This document shows positions 33,508 through 43,433 of a stretch of DNA of 64,000 nucleotides, in pieces; positions within the stretch are counted from its first letter, which is position 1, and every line of letters begins with the position of its first letter. This stretch comes from Longimicrobiales bacterium (lineage in GTDB: Bacteria; Gemmatimonadota; Gemmatimonadetes; Longimicrobiales; Gaopeijiaceae). Both the position numbers and the translations under genes were made by a program. The notes under the pieces were generated by a model. That model did no database searches. It had not been told where the DNA came from and worked only from the letters and a program-made list of their open reading frames with translations. The stretch spans positions 1-64,000 of the forward strand of contig JAPKDG010000006.1 in NCBI GenBank assembly GCA_028822645.1. Direction: 5' to 3'.

Positions 33508-34632
33508 TTATGATTCCAAGACCTTTGAAAGAGTCGCAATGACACTATCGATCTCTTCCGAAGTCCCTACTGAGATTCTTAAGTGGTCGGGTAGTCCCCA
33601 AGGCCCCAGAGGCCTAACCACTATGCCGAGATTTAAGAGCTGACGATAAATACTATCAACTGGTTTTCCCAAATCCACTAGTGTGAAATTAGTCAGGGAC
33701 GGATAGGCTTTTAGTCCCAGGCTTGTCATCAATGCCACCATGGTTCGGGTGCCCTGGTGTGCAATGACCCTCGACTGCTCTACGTGTGCTGAATCTTGAA
33801 GGCTAGCAGCAGCAGCAGCTTGAGCCACTCGGTTTATATTAAATGGACGCCTAACTCTGTTCATGTAGTCGACAATAGCGCAGTCCGCCATGGCGTAGCC
33901 GACACGTAATCCAGCTAGACCATATATTTTTGAGAATGTGCGCAGAGTGATAAGCAAAGGATGACTGGTCTCATGTCGATAGGTCAAAGAGTTTGGGTAT
34001 TCCTTGCCTTCACTATCTATGGCGTATTCGTAGTAGGCTTCATCCATCACCAGGATAACTTCTCTCGGCAATCTCGACAAAAACCTCTCTAAGTCAGGAC
34101 GCCGGATATGTTGTCCAGTGGGATTATTCGGGTTTGCTAGGAATATAACTCGCGTCTTAGGAGTAATAGCTTCAAGGAGCGCGTCCAGATCAACTTGGTA
34201 ACCTTCATCCACGGCGGTTTCAATGAATTCCACATTATGCGCCTGAGCAGAAAGTTTATAACTGATGAACGCATATTTGTGGGTGAGAATTTGATCTTGT
34301 CCAGGCTTGCAAAACGTCCGGACAATTAGGTCGATTAATTCGTCACTTCCCGCCCCAAAAATCAACTCGTCTGTAGATACTCCAACATGAGCCGAAAGAA
34401 CTTCTTTTAGGTCATGACTGTCTCCGTCTGGATATAAATGCATTTTTTCCAACTCACGAGCCGCGGCCTCAAGCGCCAGTGGTGATGGTCCCAAAGGATT
34501 TTCATTAGATGCTACCTTTATAGCCTTATTGATTCCGTGTTCTTTTATTAAGGCTTCTATAGGCTTGCCTGGCTTGTAGGCCTTCAAGGTCTTGATATTA
34601 TCCGGCACTAGGGAATCGATAAGATTATTCAT
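33508..34632 (-). CDS. hisC: Histidinol-phosphate aminotransferase
   Basis: 374-residue fold-type I PLP aminotransferase. Features: ASNENPLGPSP at the N-terminus, AGSDELIDLIVRTF, LANPNNPTGQ, VMDEAYYEYA and the PLP lysine in RTFSKIYGLAGLRVGY near residue 230. It makes histidinol phosphate from imidazole-acetol phosphate; HisC homologues can also serve aromatic amino acids. It stands alone, not in a his operon. About 235 bases of divergent promoter region separate it from mutY. Confidence 0.92.
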   Translation of the reverse strand: MNNLIDSLVPDNIKTLKAYKPGKPIEALIKEHGINKAIKVASNENPLGPSPLALEAAARELEKMHLYPDGDSHDLKEVLSAHVGVSTDELIFGAGSDELIDLIVRTFCKPGQDQILTHKYAFISYKLSAQAHNVEFIETAVDEGYQVDLDALLEAITPKTRVIFLANPNNPTGQHIRRPDLERFLSRLPREVILVMDEAYYEYAIDSEGKEYPNSLTYRHETSHPLLITLRTFSKIYGLAGLRVGYAMADCAIVDYMNRVRRPFNINRVAQAAAAASLQDSAHVEQSRVIAHQGTRTMVALMTSLGLKAYPSLTNFTLVDLGKPVDSIYRQLLNLGIVVRPLGPWGLPDHLRISVGTSEEIDSVIATLSKVLES

Positions 34633-34867
34633 GTGACGTACAAGCTAATTTATCGTTTTTCATTAATGTTCTTGGTTATAGGGAAAAGACTCATATACAT
34701 GTGTTTGATTTGTGGTACAGAGGAGAATAATTGTCAAGATAGTGTGAAGTGCTACCTTGGAGTATCCTGAGAAAATACAGAATATTCCGAGTGATCCTTT
34801 ATGAAAAAATCCAGTGAGTAATCCATAGTGGCTAGAATAACTTCGACCACTTAATGATACCAGTTCA

Positions 34868-35977
34868 ATGACTGAAACTCCCCGTCAGGAACTAACGAGT
34901 GAATTGTTGCTCGACTATTACGATAAGAGAGGCAGAAAGCTTCCGTGGAGGGAGAATTCAGATCCTTATCGGGTATGGGTATCAGAAGTAATGCTGCAGC
35001 AGACACGAGTCGAGACGGTGGTGCCCTACTTTAATGCTTGGATAGAAAAATTTCCTAAACTTTCCGATCTTGCCGTTGCGGACGAAGAGTCGGTTTTGAA
35101 TATGTGGGAAGGTCTGGGATATTACTCTAGGGCTCGGAACCTGCTCAAAGCAATTAAGATCGTTGCAGAAGATATGGATGGATTGGTACCAAGGGATCTG
35201 GTTAAGCTGAGAACACTTCCAGGCATAGGTGAGTATACTGCTAACGCTATTGCTAGTATTGCCTATGGTGAGCCGGTCCCTGCGATTGATGGTAACCTAA
35301 GGAGAGTATTGTCGCGATTGTTTGATCTTTCCTACCCCAGCCCAAAGGAGCTTAGGTCTAAGGCTGATCTTCTTCTGGATCGCGATAGGCCAGGGGATTG
35401 GAATCAGGCACTCATGGATCTTGGTGCGACAGTCTGTACTTCTAGAGCACCTGTATGTGAAGAATGTCCTTTGGAAGAACAGTGTCAAAGTAGGGCAAGG
35501 GGGACACAGGGCGAGAGGCCTATTTCGAAGAGCAGACAACTTGTTAGGTCTAAAATTCATGCTGTGGTAATCGCTGTTAACTACAAACACGAATTTCTTT
35601 TAAGGAAAAGGCCCAGAAATGGGTTGTTGGGAGGGCTGTGGGAGTTTCCTGAGAGTGAAGTAACTAGAGAAGATACTGCTACATCCGTGCACAATGATGT
35701 AGCCCGTGGGTTAGGAATTGATATGGCGGCTGACCAAGTGGAACTGATCCCATTAAATTCAGTAATACATAAATTTTCTCACCTAAAAATAACCTATAAG
35801 CCATTGTTGATTTTTAGCACAGTGCAGGGATCAAATTGTAAATTTACAGACCATGAGTATCGTTGGGTTGAATATAATTCAGTAAAGAACTTGCCACTTT
35901 CTGTGGGTCAGCAGAAGTTGCTCAAGCATGCTAAGGAGGCCTTGACCTATCGAACATGCGGCGTTGGTGCGGTGTAG
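34868..35977 (+). CDS. mutY: A/G-specific adenine glycosylase
   Basis: 369 residues. Helix-hairpin-helix glycosylase domain with VSEVMLQQTRVETVVPYF, LPGIGEYTANAIASIAYG and the catalytic Asp in PAIDGNLRRVLSR. The [4Fe-4S] cluster is C-x6-C-x2-C-x5-C (from CTSRAPVCEECP). The C-terminal Nudix-like domain that recognises 8-oxoG runs from about 235 (GGLWEFPESEV). It removes adenine mispaired with 8-oxoguanine. Divergent from hisC. Confidence 0.96.
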   Translation: MTETPRQELTSELLLDYYDKRGRKLPWRENSDPYRVWVSEVMLQQTRVETVVPYFNAWIEKFPKLSDLAVADEESVLNMWEGLGYYSRARNLLKAIKIVAEDMDGLVPRDLVKLRTLPGIGEYTANAIASIAYGEPVPAIDGNLRRVLSRLFDLSYPSPKELRSKADLLLDRDRPGDWNQALMDLGATVCTSRAPVCEECPLEEQCQSRARGTQGERPISKSRQLVRSKIHAVVIAVNYKHEFLLRKRPRNGLLGGLWEFPESEVTREDTATSVHNDVARGLGIDMAADQVELIPLNSVIHKFSHLKITYKPLLIFSTVQGSNCKFTDHEYRWVEYNSVKNLPLSVGQQKLLKHAKEALTYRTCGVGAV

Positions 35978-36030
35978 GAGTTTTTGATTGCCCAAGATGA
36001 ATGCTTTGTATCCAAGGAGAAGGTGAGGTT

Positions 36031-37710
36031 TTGACAAACTTCGATAGTCACGAACAACTGAACCCAGCTGAATTTCAAAAGGGTCTTCCGACGGATACTT
36101 TGATTCTTCGGGAAGGCCCTCAGTCCGATGATACTCCTTTGGACGTTGTCTTTGTTGGAGCAGGACCAGCGGGTTTAGCAGGGGCAATAGAATTGGCCCG
36201 GTTGATTAAGCAGGATAATATGGAAGGCGGAGGTATTGGCCAAATTGAAATAGGAGTTTTGGAGAAAGCGGGGGAACTCGGAGGCCATTCTTTGTCGGGA
36301 GCAGTAATCAACCCAAAGTGCTTCTTTGATCTGTTTCCCGATCTTGAACTTGGCGACATGCCTTTCAGGGCCCCAGTAACTGGAGAGTCCTTTCATTTTC
36401 TCACTGAAAATCGTTCAGTGAGAATACCTCTTCCGCCAACCATGGATAACCGTGGAAACTACGTAGCATCCATTTGCGAAGTGGTTAGATGGATGGGAGA
36501 GAAGGCGGAACAGCTCGGAATTAGTATATTCCCAGGCTTTCCAGCAGATGGACTATTAGTACAGGACCAAAAAGTGGTTGGGGTCAGGACTACTCCGTCT
36601 GGGTTAGGTTCGGATGGCATGCCGGTAGAGGGATCTCATGTGCCACCGATGGATATTACAGCTAAAGTTACCGTCCTTGCTGAAGGAACAAGAGGGCCGC
36701 TTACCCAAGCTTTCCTGGATTGGCAGAACATTACATCACCTAATCCACAGATATATGCATTGGGAGTTAAGGAACTATGGGAGGTCAAGACACCCATTAA
36801 GAGAGTCGTCCACACGATGGGATGGCCTCTGCCGAGAGATGCTTTCGGGGGAAGTTTTATATACCCAATGGACGACAATATCATAGCTTTGGGCCTTGTA
36901 GTTGGCCTGGACTACAAGAGCGCCACTTTTGATGTTCACGAGGCTCTTCAGCGCATGAAGATGCATCCCATAATAGAACCCCATCTAAGGAAAGGAGAAC
37001 TGTTAGAATGGGGAGCTAAGACGATTCCAGAGGGAGGCTATTATTCAATACCTGATCGATTGCATGGAGAAGGAGTCTGTTTAGTTGGTGATGCGGTAGG
37101 TTTTGTAGATGTCCCTTCTTTAAAGGGTATTCATTACGCGATGCATTCTGGGATTCTTGCTGCCAGGTCTATTTTCCAAGGCCTGAAGGCTGGGGATGTT
37201 TCAAGGGAAGGTCTTGCGTCCTATACGAAAGCAATCCAAAGCAGTTTTATTATGAAAGACCTGAAGGAGACTCGTAATGTTCGATTGGCCTTCAAAAATG
37301 GGTTTTGGTCGGGAGGTCTTAAGGCTGGTTTAATGAGCCTAACAAAGGGTCGTTTGTTGGGAGAAAAAATCTCTGTGGTAGAGGATGCTGCTGAACAGAA
37401 ATGGCTTGCTGACGATGAAGGTGTTGAGAAAGATCTGAGTGGGCCTAAGGTGACTAAAGTTGATGCAGTTTATAGGTCCGGTAATCAGACGAGAGATGAC
37501 ATCCCTAGCCATTTATTGTTAGGGGACGACATTGATGCAGGCGTTTCACGATTTTATGAGGCCATGTGTCCAGCGGGAGTATATGAATGGGATGGACAGG
37601 GGCTACGGGTTAATGCTCCCAATTGTGTCGATTGTAAGGCTACAGATATACTTGGTCCCAGATGGCAAGTAAGAGAAGGAGGAAGTGGCCCATCCTATCG
37701 AAGGATGTAG
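36031..37710 (+). CDS. Electron transfer flavoprotein-ubiquinone oxidoreductase (variant Fe-S site)
   Basis: About 559 residues from a TTG at 36031 (AGGAGAAGGTGAGG just upstream); an ATG at 36001 would add 10 residues. FAD-binding VVFVGAGPAGLAGAIEL lies near the N-terminus, followed by GGHSLSGAVINP and GVCLVGDAVGFVD, as in ETF-QO. The C-terminal cluster domain has CPAGVYEWD and NCVDCKATDILGPRW. The usual fourth cluster cysteine (in CKTCD) is replaced by threonine, so a [3Fe-4S] or non-Cys-ligated cluster is possible. It moves electrons from ETF-linked dehydrogenases, such as the acyl-CoA dehydrogenase at 59-60 kb, into the quinone pool. Confidence 0.93.
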   Translation: MTNFDSHEQLNPAEFQKGLPTDTLILREGPQSDDTPLDVVFVGAGPAGLAGAIELARLIKQDNMEGGGIGQIEIGVLEKAGELGGHSLSGAVINPKCFFDLFPDLELGDMPFRAPVTGESFHFLTENRSVRIPLPPTMDNRGNYVASICEVVRWMGEKAEQLGISIFPGFPADGLLVQDQKVVGVRTTPSGLGSDGMPVEGSHVPPMDITAKVTVLAEGTRGPLTQAFLDWQNITSPNPQIYALGVKELWEVKTPIKRVVHTMGWPLPRDAFGGSFIYPMDDNIIALGLVVGLDYKSATFDVHEALQRMKMHPIIEPHLRKGELLEWGAKTIPEGGYYSIPDRLHGEGVCLVGDAVGFVDVPSLKGIHYAMHSGILAARSIFQGLKAGDVSREGLASYTKAIQSSFIMKDLKETRNVRLAFKNGFWSGGLKAGLMSLTKGRLLGEKISVVEDAAEQKWLADDEGVEKDLSGPKVTKVDAVYRSGNQTRDDIPSHLLLGDDIDAGVSRFYEAMCPAGVYEWDGQGLRVNAPNCVDCKATDILGPRWQVREGGSGPSYRRM

Positions 37711-37772
37711 CGCCTTATCGATTGGCTAGTATAAAAAATTCTGATCCATCGAAGGCCTGCAATTAATAGAAC

Positions 37773-39362
37773 TCAGTATCCGACGGCCATTCCATCTTTT
37801 CTTGGATCTGATCCTGAAGCATATCCTTTGGGAAGATTTATAATAGCCTGACCTCCTCCAAAACCCGATTCGATACTGTCACTCAAACAGTGCCCTAGTT
37901 GCTGAAGTTCGCCCCTCACAGAATCACTAATGGATTGCTCCAGTATGACTCCAGAATCAGATAGATGACGAACTCGGCCAGCTTCTAGCGCTTGTTGAAG
38001 AGTCATGTCAAAAACCAAAATATTTAATAGTAGTTGCAAGTGTCCTTGTGGTTGCATAGATCCACCCATCACACCAAAAGCCATCCAAGGCTTCCCTTTG
38101 TGAGTTACAAATCCTGGTATAATCGTGTGCAAAGGCTTTTTATTGGGGCCTATTTGATTCGGTCCTTTATCAAGAGTGAATCCAGCACCTCTGTTCTGCA
38201 GGGCGAATCCAGTGCCTGGTGCAACAACACCTGATCCAAAATGCTCGTATATGCTATTTATGAAAGAAACCATGTTGCCGTCTTTATCTGCTGTCGCGAG
38301 ATAGACTGTTTCTGTCCTTGTCATTTCAGGACTGGGTTGAATCTGAGTCGTGGCTTTTTCAGGGTTGATCAGTCTTCGGCGGCCAGCAATGTAGGTGTCT
38401 TCTAGAAGCTGTTGTGCAGACACTGTCATATTGTTTTTGTCCCCTACGTAGGTGACAAGATCTGAATAGGCTAATTTTTTTGCCTCTATGATGTGGTGAA
38501 GGTAAGTGGCTGTGTTGTGTCCCATTTCTTTGAGGCTGAATGGTTCCAGTAGCTTTAGCATTTGAAGGGCTGCTACTCCCTGTCCTGCAGGGGGGAGTTC
38601 CCAGATATCATACCCTCTGAAGTTCACACTAATTGGGTCTACCCATTCCACTCGGTGGTTTTCCAAGTCCTCGAGGGTGAGATAGCCACCTTGAGAAGAT
38701 AATGAGTTAATGATTTTTTCACCTAGGTCGCCGCCATACAATGTTCTGATTCCTTGACTGGCGATATCGTTAAAAGTTTTTGCCAAATCAGGATTTTGGA
38801 ACCATTCACCTGTATTAGGTCCACGCTGACCATCGTAAAGGAAGAGTTTTCTGGCACCAGAATCCTGGCAAAGAAATTTTCTCTTTTCACGCCATTGCTG
38901 GGCGATGATTGGCGTAACAGGGAATCCTCTTTCAGCAGTCATTATCGCCGGAGCTAATACTTGCGATAGTGACATTGTTCCGTATCGATCGAGAAGCGCG
39001 CACCAACCACCTAGTGCGCCAGGAACTGTTATAGATTTTGCTCCTGTCCGGGGAATTGATTCAGTACCCTTTCCTAATAGTTCCGTTTTATCCAACAGGG
39101 AGCCGGATTTCCCACTAGCATCTAGTCCGACAAGTTTTTGTTCGTTGGCAGACCAAAGTAACGCAAAGACATCACCTCCCAGTCCAGTCATATGAGGTTC
39201 CACAACATTGAGCATTGCAGCCGTTGCAACAGCTGCGTCGATTGCGTTGCCACCCTGTTGAAGGATGTGAAGCCCGGCCGAGCTCGCTAAAGGCTGGCTA
39301 GTGGTGACTGTTCCGTGTGAGGAATAAACGGTCGAGCGTCCTGTTTTGATTTTCTCGGTCAT
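37773..39362 (-). CDS. Gamma-glutamyltransferase
   Basis: 529 residues of the Ntn-hydrolase GGT family. Visible motifs are GGNAIDAAVATAAML, VEPHMTGLGGDVFAL, NFRGYDIWELPPAGQG and the autoproteolysis region TRTETVYLATADKDGNMVS, where the Thr at the head of TVYLATADKDG would become the new N-terminus. FGVMGGSMQPQGHLQ is the oxyanion and substrate region. No obvious signal peptide, so cytoplasmic location or unusual export is likely. Some homologues are cephalosporin or GL-7ACA acylase-like, so glutathione need not be the substrate. Convergent with the ETF-QO gene. Confidence 0.92.
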   Translation of the reverse strand: MTEKIKTGRSTVYSSHGTVTTSQPLASSAGLHILQQGGNAIDAAVATAAMLNVVEPHMTGLGGDVFALLWSANEQKLVGLDASGKSGSLLDKTELLGKGTESIPRTGAKSITVPGALGGWCALLDRYGTMSLSQVLAPAIMTAERGFPVTPIIAQQWREKRKFLCQDSGARKLFLYDGQRGPNTGEWFQNPDLAKTFNDIASQGIRTLYGGDLGEKIINSLSSQGGYLTLEDLENHRVEWVDPISVNFRGYDIWELPPAGQGVAALQMLKLLEPFSLKEMGHNTATYLHHIIEAKKLAYSDLVTYVGDKNNMTVSAQQLLEDTYIAGRRRLINPEKATTQIQPSPEMTRTETVYLATADKDGNMVSFINSIYEHFGSGVVAPGTGFALQNRGAGFTLDKGPNQIGPNKKPLHTIIPGFVTHKGKPWMAFGVMGGSMQPQGHLQLLLNILVFDMTLQQALEAGRVRHLSDSGVILEQSISDSVRGELQQLGHCLSDSIESGFGGGQAIINLPKGYASGSDPRKDGMAVGY

Positions 39363-39667
39363 ATAGATCGGATTGAAGTTTTAGGTGGCACAATCAAGAT
39401 GTAAATAAAGATATACTTTTGGCTTTCAAGCAAGAGACCATAAGTTTTTTGCCAAAAAAGGCGGACAAAATGACAGAAGTACTGCAACTCCGACATAATT
39501 CGGTTGTTTTCTAGTTGGCAAGGTTCGTGCAACAGTAGGACAGTATGGTCTAAGGTAGGGTTTAATGGCTCACTCTTGTTTATATTTAGAAATGACTCTG
39601 GACTCCATCGTTATGATACTGTGGTGAATAATTGAATTTGAACATTGGGATTACTAAGTGAGGATTT
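39363..39667. other. Promoter region between ggt-like gene and lon
   Basis: 305 bases between divergent genes. It holds a small bulged hairpin (CAACTCCGA 39485-39493 / TCGGTTG 39500-39506) and AT-rich stretches. I could not assign promoter hexamers. There is no CIRCE-type repeat and no RNA gene; GTGAGG lies just upstream of the lon ATG at 39668. Confidence 0.4.
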
Positions 39668-42103
39668 ATGGCTGAACAATATATTCTTCCAGTTTTACCA
39701 CTTCGGGATACGGTTGTTTATCCAGGAGTGGCAGTTCCTATATCGGCTGGAAGGGCTGGAACAGTAGAGGCTGTACAGGCAGCTCTGGACGGAGATCGGC
39801 GTCTATTTGCTGTCGCTCAAAGGGAAAATGTGGACGAGGCTACTCCCGAAGTTCTGTATTCGATAGGTACTGTAGTGCGGATTATACAAACGCATCGAGT
39901 CAGGGGTGGAGTTCAGCTTCTCGTCCAGGGTGAAGGACGGGCTGAGGCAGTTTCTTACCAGTCCGCTGGGGATGCAATGCTTCAGGCATCTTTGTTGGAC
40001 CTTGATCGGGAAGGTAGTGATGCGTCCAGTGGTCCGGCGTTTGAAGCTCTAGACCAAGAGCTGAGATCAAGGGCAGCTGAGTTAGGGACTCGCAGAGGTG
40101 TGCCATCTGAAGCTTTGAATCAACTCATTCAGGGTGTGGACGAACCAGGGTCATTCGCTGATCTGGTCTCGTTCTACCTTGAGTTGCCCCCTGAAGATAA
40201 GCAGGAGCTCCTAGAGACACTCATCGACGAAGAGCGTATGAGAGCAGCCCTAATAGCTGTTGAAAGAGAATTAGCCCGACTAGATGCTCAAGAAGAAATA
40301 CAAGCCAAGGTACAAGAGGAGTTGGGTGAGCGTCAGCGTGAAATGTTGCTAAGGGAACAGCTGAAGCAAATTCAGAGGGAACTGGGGGAGGAAGATGAAA
40401 AAGATGACGTTGATGAATTGAGGGAGCGTTTGGAGTCTTTGAACCTGGGAGAAGAACAGAGACTGGAAGTAGATAGAGAGCTAAAAAGATTAATGCGTAC
40501 CAGCCCGCAGGCAGCTGAATATCAAGTCATTAGAACTTTTTTAGAGTGGGTGACCGAGTTGCCCTGGGAAGATAGGTCAGATGAGAAAATTGACTTGGAT
40601 GTTTCGGGGGAAATTCTAGATAAAGATCACTATGGTTTAGAGGACGTTAAAGATAGAGTTCTTGAGTTCTTGGCCGTGTCTAAATTAAAACAAGAACGCA
40701 ACGGAGCATCAAGGGATTCAGAAGAAACTGAGAGCGATAACAAGCCAGAGACCAGTATCGAAAATGTAGAAAAAGGCATGATGGAGACGGGTGGGAGAGC
40801 GCCGATATTGCTTTTTGTGGGCCCGCCAGGAGTTGGAAAAACGAGTATAGCAAAATCTGTAGCTCGCTCTTTGGGTAGAGAATATGTACGCATCTCCTTA
40901 GGGGGAGCACGAGATGAGGCAGATATCAGGGGCCATCGTCGTACTTATGTTGGAGCTATGCCAGGGCGGATTCTCCAAGGAATGCGGACTGCAAAGACGA
41001 AGAACCCTGTATTTTTGTTAGATGAAGTAGACAAATTGGGGGTTTCTTTTCAGGGGGATCCTAGTGCGGCTCTGTTGGAAGTGCTGGATCCAGCACAAAA
41101 TAGTAGCTTCGCAGACCATTACTTGGGAATGCCTTTTGATTTGTCTGAGGTGCTGTTTATCGCGACTGCGAACTATGCAGATAGGATTCCACTTCCATTA
41201 TACGACCGGATGGAAAGAGTTGATTTTTCAGGATATACTGAGGCCGAAAAGCTGCAAATTGCCAAGCGATACCTTCTACCCAGGCAGAAGAAGGAGAATG
41301 GCCTTAAAAATAATGAATTGATTTTGGGAGAGAGAAGCCTACTGGCCTTAATTCAGGAATATACACGTGAATCGGGAGTGCGGCAGATAGAACGGGAACT
41401 GGGTAAACTTGCGAGGAAAGTTGCTCGCAAAATAGCAGCCGGAGAAACCAAGAGTCTCAGGGCTACCAAGAAGGCAATCAGAGAATTAATGGGTAGGCCC
41501 CGAGTCCATCCAGAGAGGATGGCTGAGGTTGATACTATTGGTGTGGCGACGGGAATGTTCTACACCCCCATGGGGGGTGATATAATGTTTGTGGAAGTGA
41601 GCACTATGTCGGGAAAAGGAAGCTTGGTCCTGACAGGACAATTAGGCGATGTGATGAAGGAATCAGGTAGGGCCGCCCTGAGCTTTGCTAAAAGCAACTA
41701 TCAGCAACTTGGAATTCCTGAGGATAGCTTAAAAGAGAAAGACATTCATATACACGTACCAGCTGGCGCAATTCCTAAGGATGGACCTAGTGCGGGTATT
41801 ACTATGGCTACGGCCCTCGTCTCTGTCTTATGTGGCGACAAAATTAGAAAAGATGTCGCGATGACAGGAGAATTGACACTGACTGGAAGAGTCCTCCCGA
41901 TTGGAGGCGTAAAAGAAAAATTATTAGGTGCAGTCCGCGCCGGTATCCATACAATAATAATTCCTAAAGACAATGAGGCGGACCTAGAAGATCTTCAGGA
42001 AGATGTAAGAAAAAAATTGACAGTTCATCTAGTCGAAGACTTGAATCAAGTCATTGATCTAGCTTTGATCTCAGGCGACTCAAAGAAAAGAGCAAGAAAA
42101 TGA
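39668..42103 (+). CDS. lon: ATP-dependent protease Lon
   Basis: 811 residues, normal Lon length. N-terminal substrate domain (LPVLPLRDTVVYPG), coiled-coil region, AAA+ module with Walker A GPPGVGKTS near 385 and Walker B PVFLLDEVDK, and the C-terminal serine protease domain with the catalytic Ser in PKDGPSAGITMATAL and Lys in GGVKEKLLGAVRAG. A 30-residue acidic insertion (RDSEETESDNKPETS) precedes Walker A. It degrades misfolded and regulatory proteins. No heat-shock operator was found. The transcript likely ends at the A/T-flanked hairpin at 42111-42134. Confidence 0.97.
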   Translation: MAEQYILPVLPLRDTVVYPGVAVPISAGRAGTVEAVQAALDGDRRLFAVAQRENVDEATPEVLYSIGTVVRIIQTHRVRGGVQLLVQGEGRAEAVSYQSAGDAMLQASLLDLDREGSDASSGPAFEALDQELRSRAAELGTRRGVPSEALNQLIQGVDEPGSFADLVSFYLELPPEDKQELLETLIDEERMRAALIAVERELARLDAQEEIQAKVQEELGERQREMLLREQLKQIQRELGEEDEKDDVDELRERLESLNLGEEQRLEVDRELKRLMRTSPQAAEYQVIRTFLEWVTELPWEDRSDEKIDLDVSGEILDKDHYGLEDVKDRVLEFLAVSKLKQERNGASRDSEETESDNKPETSIENVEKGMMETGGRAPILLFVGPPGVGKTSIAKSVARSLGREYVRISLGGARDEADIRGHRRTYVGAMPGRILQGMRTAKTKNPVFLLDEVDKLGVSFQGDPSAALLEVLDPAQNSSFADHYLGMPFDLSEVLFIATANYADRIPLPLYDRMERVDFSGYTEAEKLQIAKRYLLPRQKKENGLKNNELILGERSLLALIQEYTRESGVRQIERELGKLARKVARKIAAGETKSLRATKKAIRELMGRPRVHPERMAEVDTIGVATGMFYTPMGGDIMFVEVSTMSGKGSLVLTGQLGDVMKESGRAALSFAKSNYQQLGIPEDSLKEKDIHIHVPAGAIPKDGPSAGITMATALVSVLCGDKIRKDVAMTGELTLTGRVLPIGGVKEKLLGAVRAGIHTIIIPKDNEADLEDLQEDVRKKLTVHLVEDLNQVIDLALISGDSKKRARK

Positions 42104-42110
42104 CCGCACG

Positions 42111-42134
42111 AAAAAACTAGCTTGCTAGTTTTTT
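42111..42134. terminator. Bidirectional intrinsic terminator between lon and selD
   Basis: A perfect 10-pair inverted repeat: AAAAAACTAG (42111-42120), loop CTTG, CTAGTTTTTT (42125-42134). Runs of six A and six T flank the stem, so it can end the lon transcript (+) 8 bases after its stop and the selD transcript (-) 34 bases after its stop. Confidence 0.75.
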
Positions 42135-42167
42135 GATCTGCATTATGCAACTAGTCCAGGCCCACAG

Positions 42168-43226
42168 TTAGATAACTCTGATTGATCCTGGGTTCCCGGA
42201 AATAATTTTACCTACGATTGACGGACGGCAAGTAGGACTGTTCAGCAGACTCATCAAGTGTGAAGTTTTCGCCTCCTGAACACAAATCAACAAGCCTCCA
42301 GAGGTTTGAGCGTCGGCCAAAATTAACTGGTCTGACTCTCCTGTGGCGCCAAAATCAATTCGGGACTCAATGTCAGAAAGATTTCTTCTGGTTCCAGAGG
42401 GCACGTTGCCTGTGGCGATCAACTCGTGCACATCTGGCAGGATTGGAACGGCTTCCAAAACCAGTTCGGCTGCGACTTCGGAATGGAGAAGCATGTTGCT
42501 GAGATGACCCAATAGCCCATAACCAGTTATGTCGGTGGCTGCTAGCACGCCCACTTCCTTCATTGCCTGAGCTGATTCCCGATTGAGGGTCGTCATCGCT
42601 GAGATTGCTGCATCAATGGAGGCTGGGGAGGCCTGGCTGGCTTTGATAGCAGTAGTGATAATGCCCGTGCCTAGTGGCTTGGTCAGGATGAGGTTGTCTC
42701 CCTCTGTTGCAGCTGAATTAGTAACGATAGCATCCTCTCCTACTTCGCCGACGATTACGAGTCCATATTTTGGTTCAGCGTCATCTACTGAGTGTCCACC
42801 CATGATCGGGACACCTGCTGCATTTGCTACATCGAGCCCACCTCGAAGAATCTCTTCCGCCAATCCCTTATTGAGCAGAGCTCTTGGAAAACCGAAAAGA
42901 TTCAGTGCGAAAAGTGGTTTTCCGCCCATTGCATAAATATCCGAAAGGGCATTTGTAGCCGCGATACGACCAAAGTCGTACGGATCATCTACCACTGGTG
43001 TGAAGAAGTCCAGAGTCACCACTAGGGCTCTTCCTCCTCCTAAGGAATAGACTGCCGCATCGTCTCCAGTAGTGAGGTCGACCAGTGTATTGGGATCTTT
43101 TAGTGGAGTTAGGTGACGCAAGACCTGCGTCAGCTCGGACATGCTGAGCTTACAGGCTCAGCCAGCGCCGTGAGAAAGTTGGGTTAAGCGGATTTCTTGA
43201 TCTGGAGTAGGTGTTTGATCTACCAT
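42168..43226 (-). CDS. selD: Selenophosphate synthase, selenocysteine-containing
   Basis: Reading only from the ATG at 43142 gives 324 residues lacking the SelD N-terminus. In the same frame the protein extends upstream to an ATG at 43226 through one TGA (43158-43160). The extended start has RLTQLSHGAG, then TGA, then ACK. This aligns with E. coli SelD RLTQYSHGAGCGCK, placing selenocysteine at the catalytic Cys position (residue 23 of 352); the nearby Lys26 is also conserved. ATP-binding and substrate motifs follow: TGDDAAVYSLGGG, VVTLDFFTPVVDDPYDFGRIAATNALSDIYAMGG and MGGHSVDDAEP. SelD makes selenophosphate for selenocysteine synthesis, so this enzyme needs its own product. A SECIS-like hairpin follows the TGA. 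Confidence 0.93.
43124..43156 (-). promoter_or_regulatory. Bacterial SECIS-like hairpin in selD
   Basis: Immediately 3' of the TGA on the - strand: a lower stem CCTG (43156-43153) / CAGG (43127-43124), an internal loop, then an upper stem AGCTC (43150-43146) / GAGCT (43136-43132). The 9-base apical loop AGCAUGUCC contains a GU about 18 bases after the UGA. This matches the general form of bacterial SECIS elements recognised by SelB. Fold checked by eye only. Confidence 0.65.
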
Positions 43227-43433
43227 GGGGATTCTTAGTTAGTGTTAGAGTCAAAAATGCCGCTTCTTTAGATCATTATCCATCTTCCTGAGAAGGATTC
43301 TGACAATGTATCGAGGCAAGCTCAGAGAGCAAGTTAAAGGTTGTAAGCTATGGTTGATGGAAGCAGTCTCTTGCGCCAGATTTAATCGACTGGAAAAAGT
43401 GCACAAACTAACATATGCAGGAGGGTGTTTTTA

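Noticed and set aside
43143-43226. Frameshift or truncation of selD
   Set aside because: Frame is intact upstream with one TGA at exactly the catalytic Cys site and a hairpin after it, so recoding explains it better.
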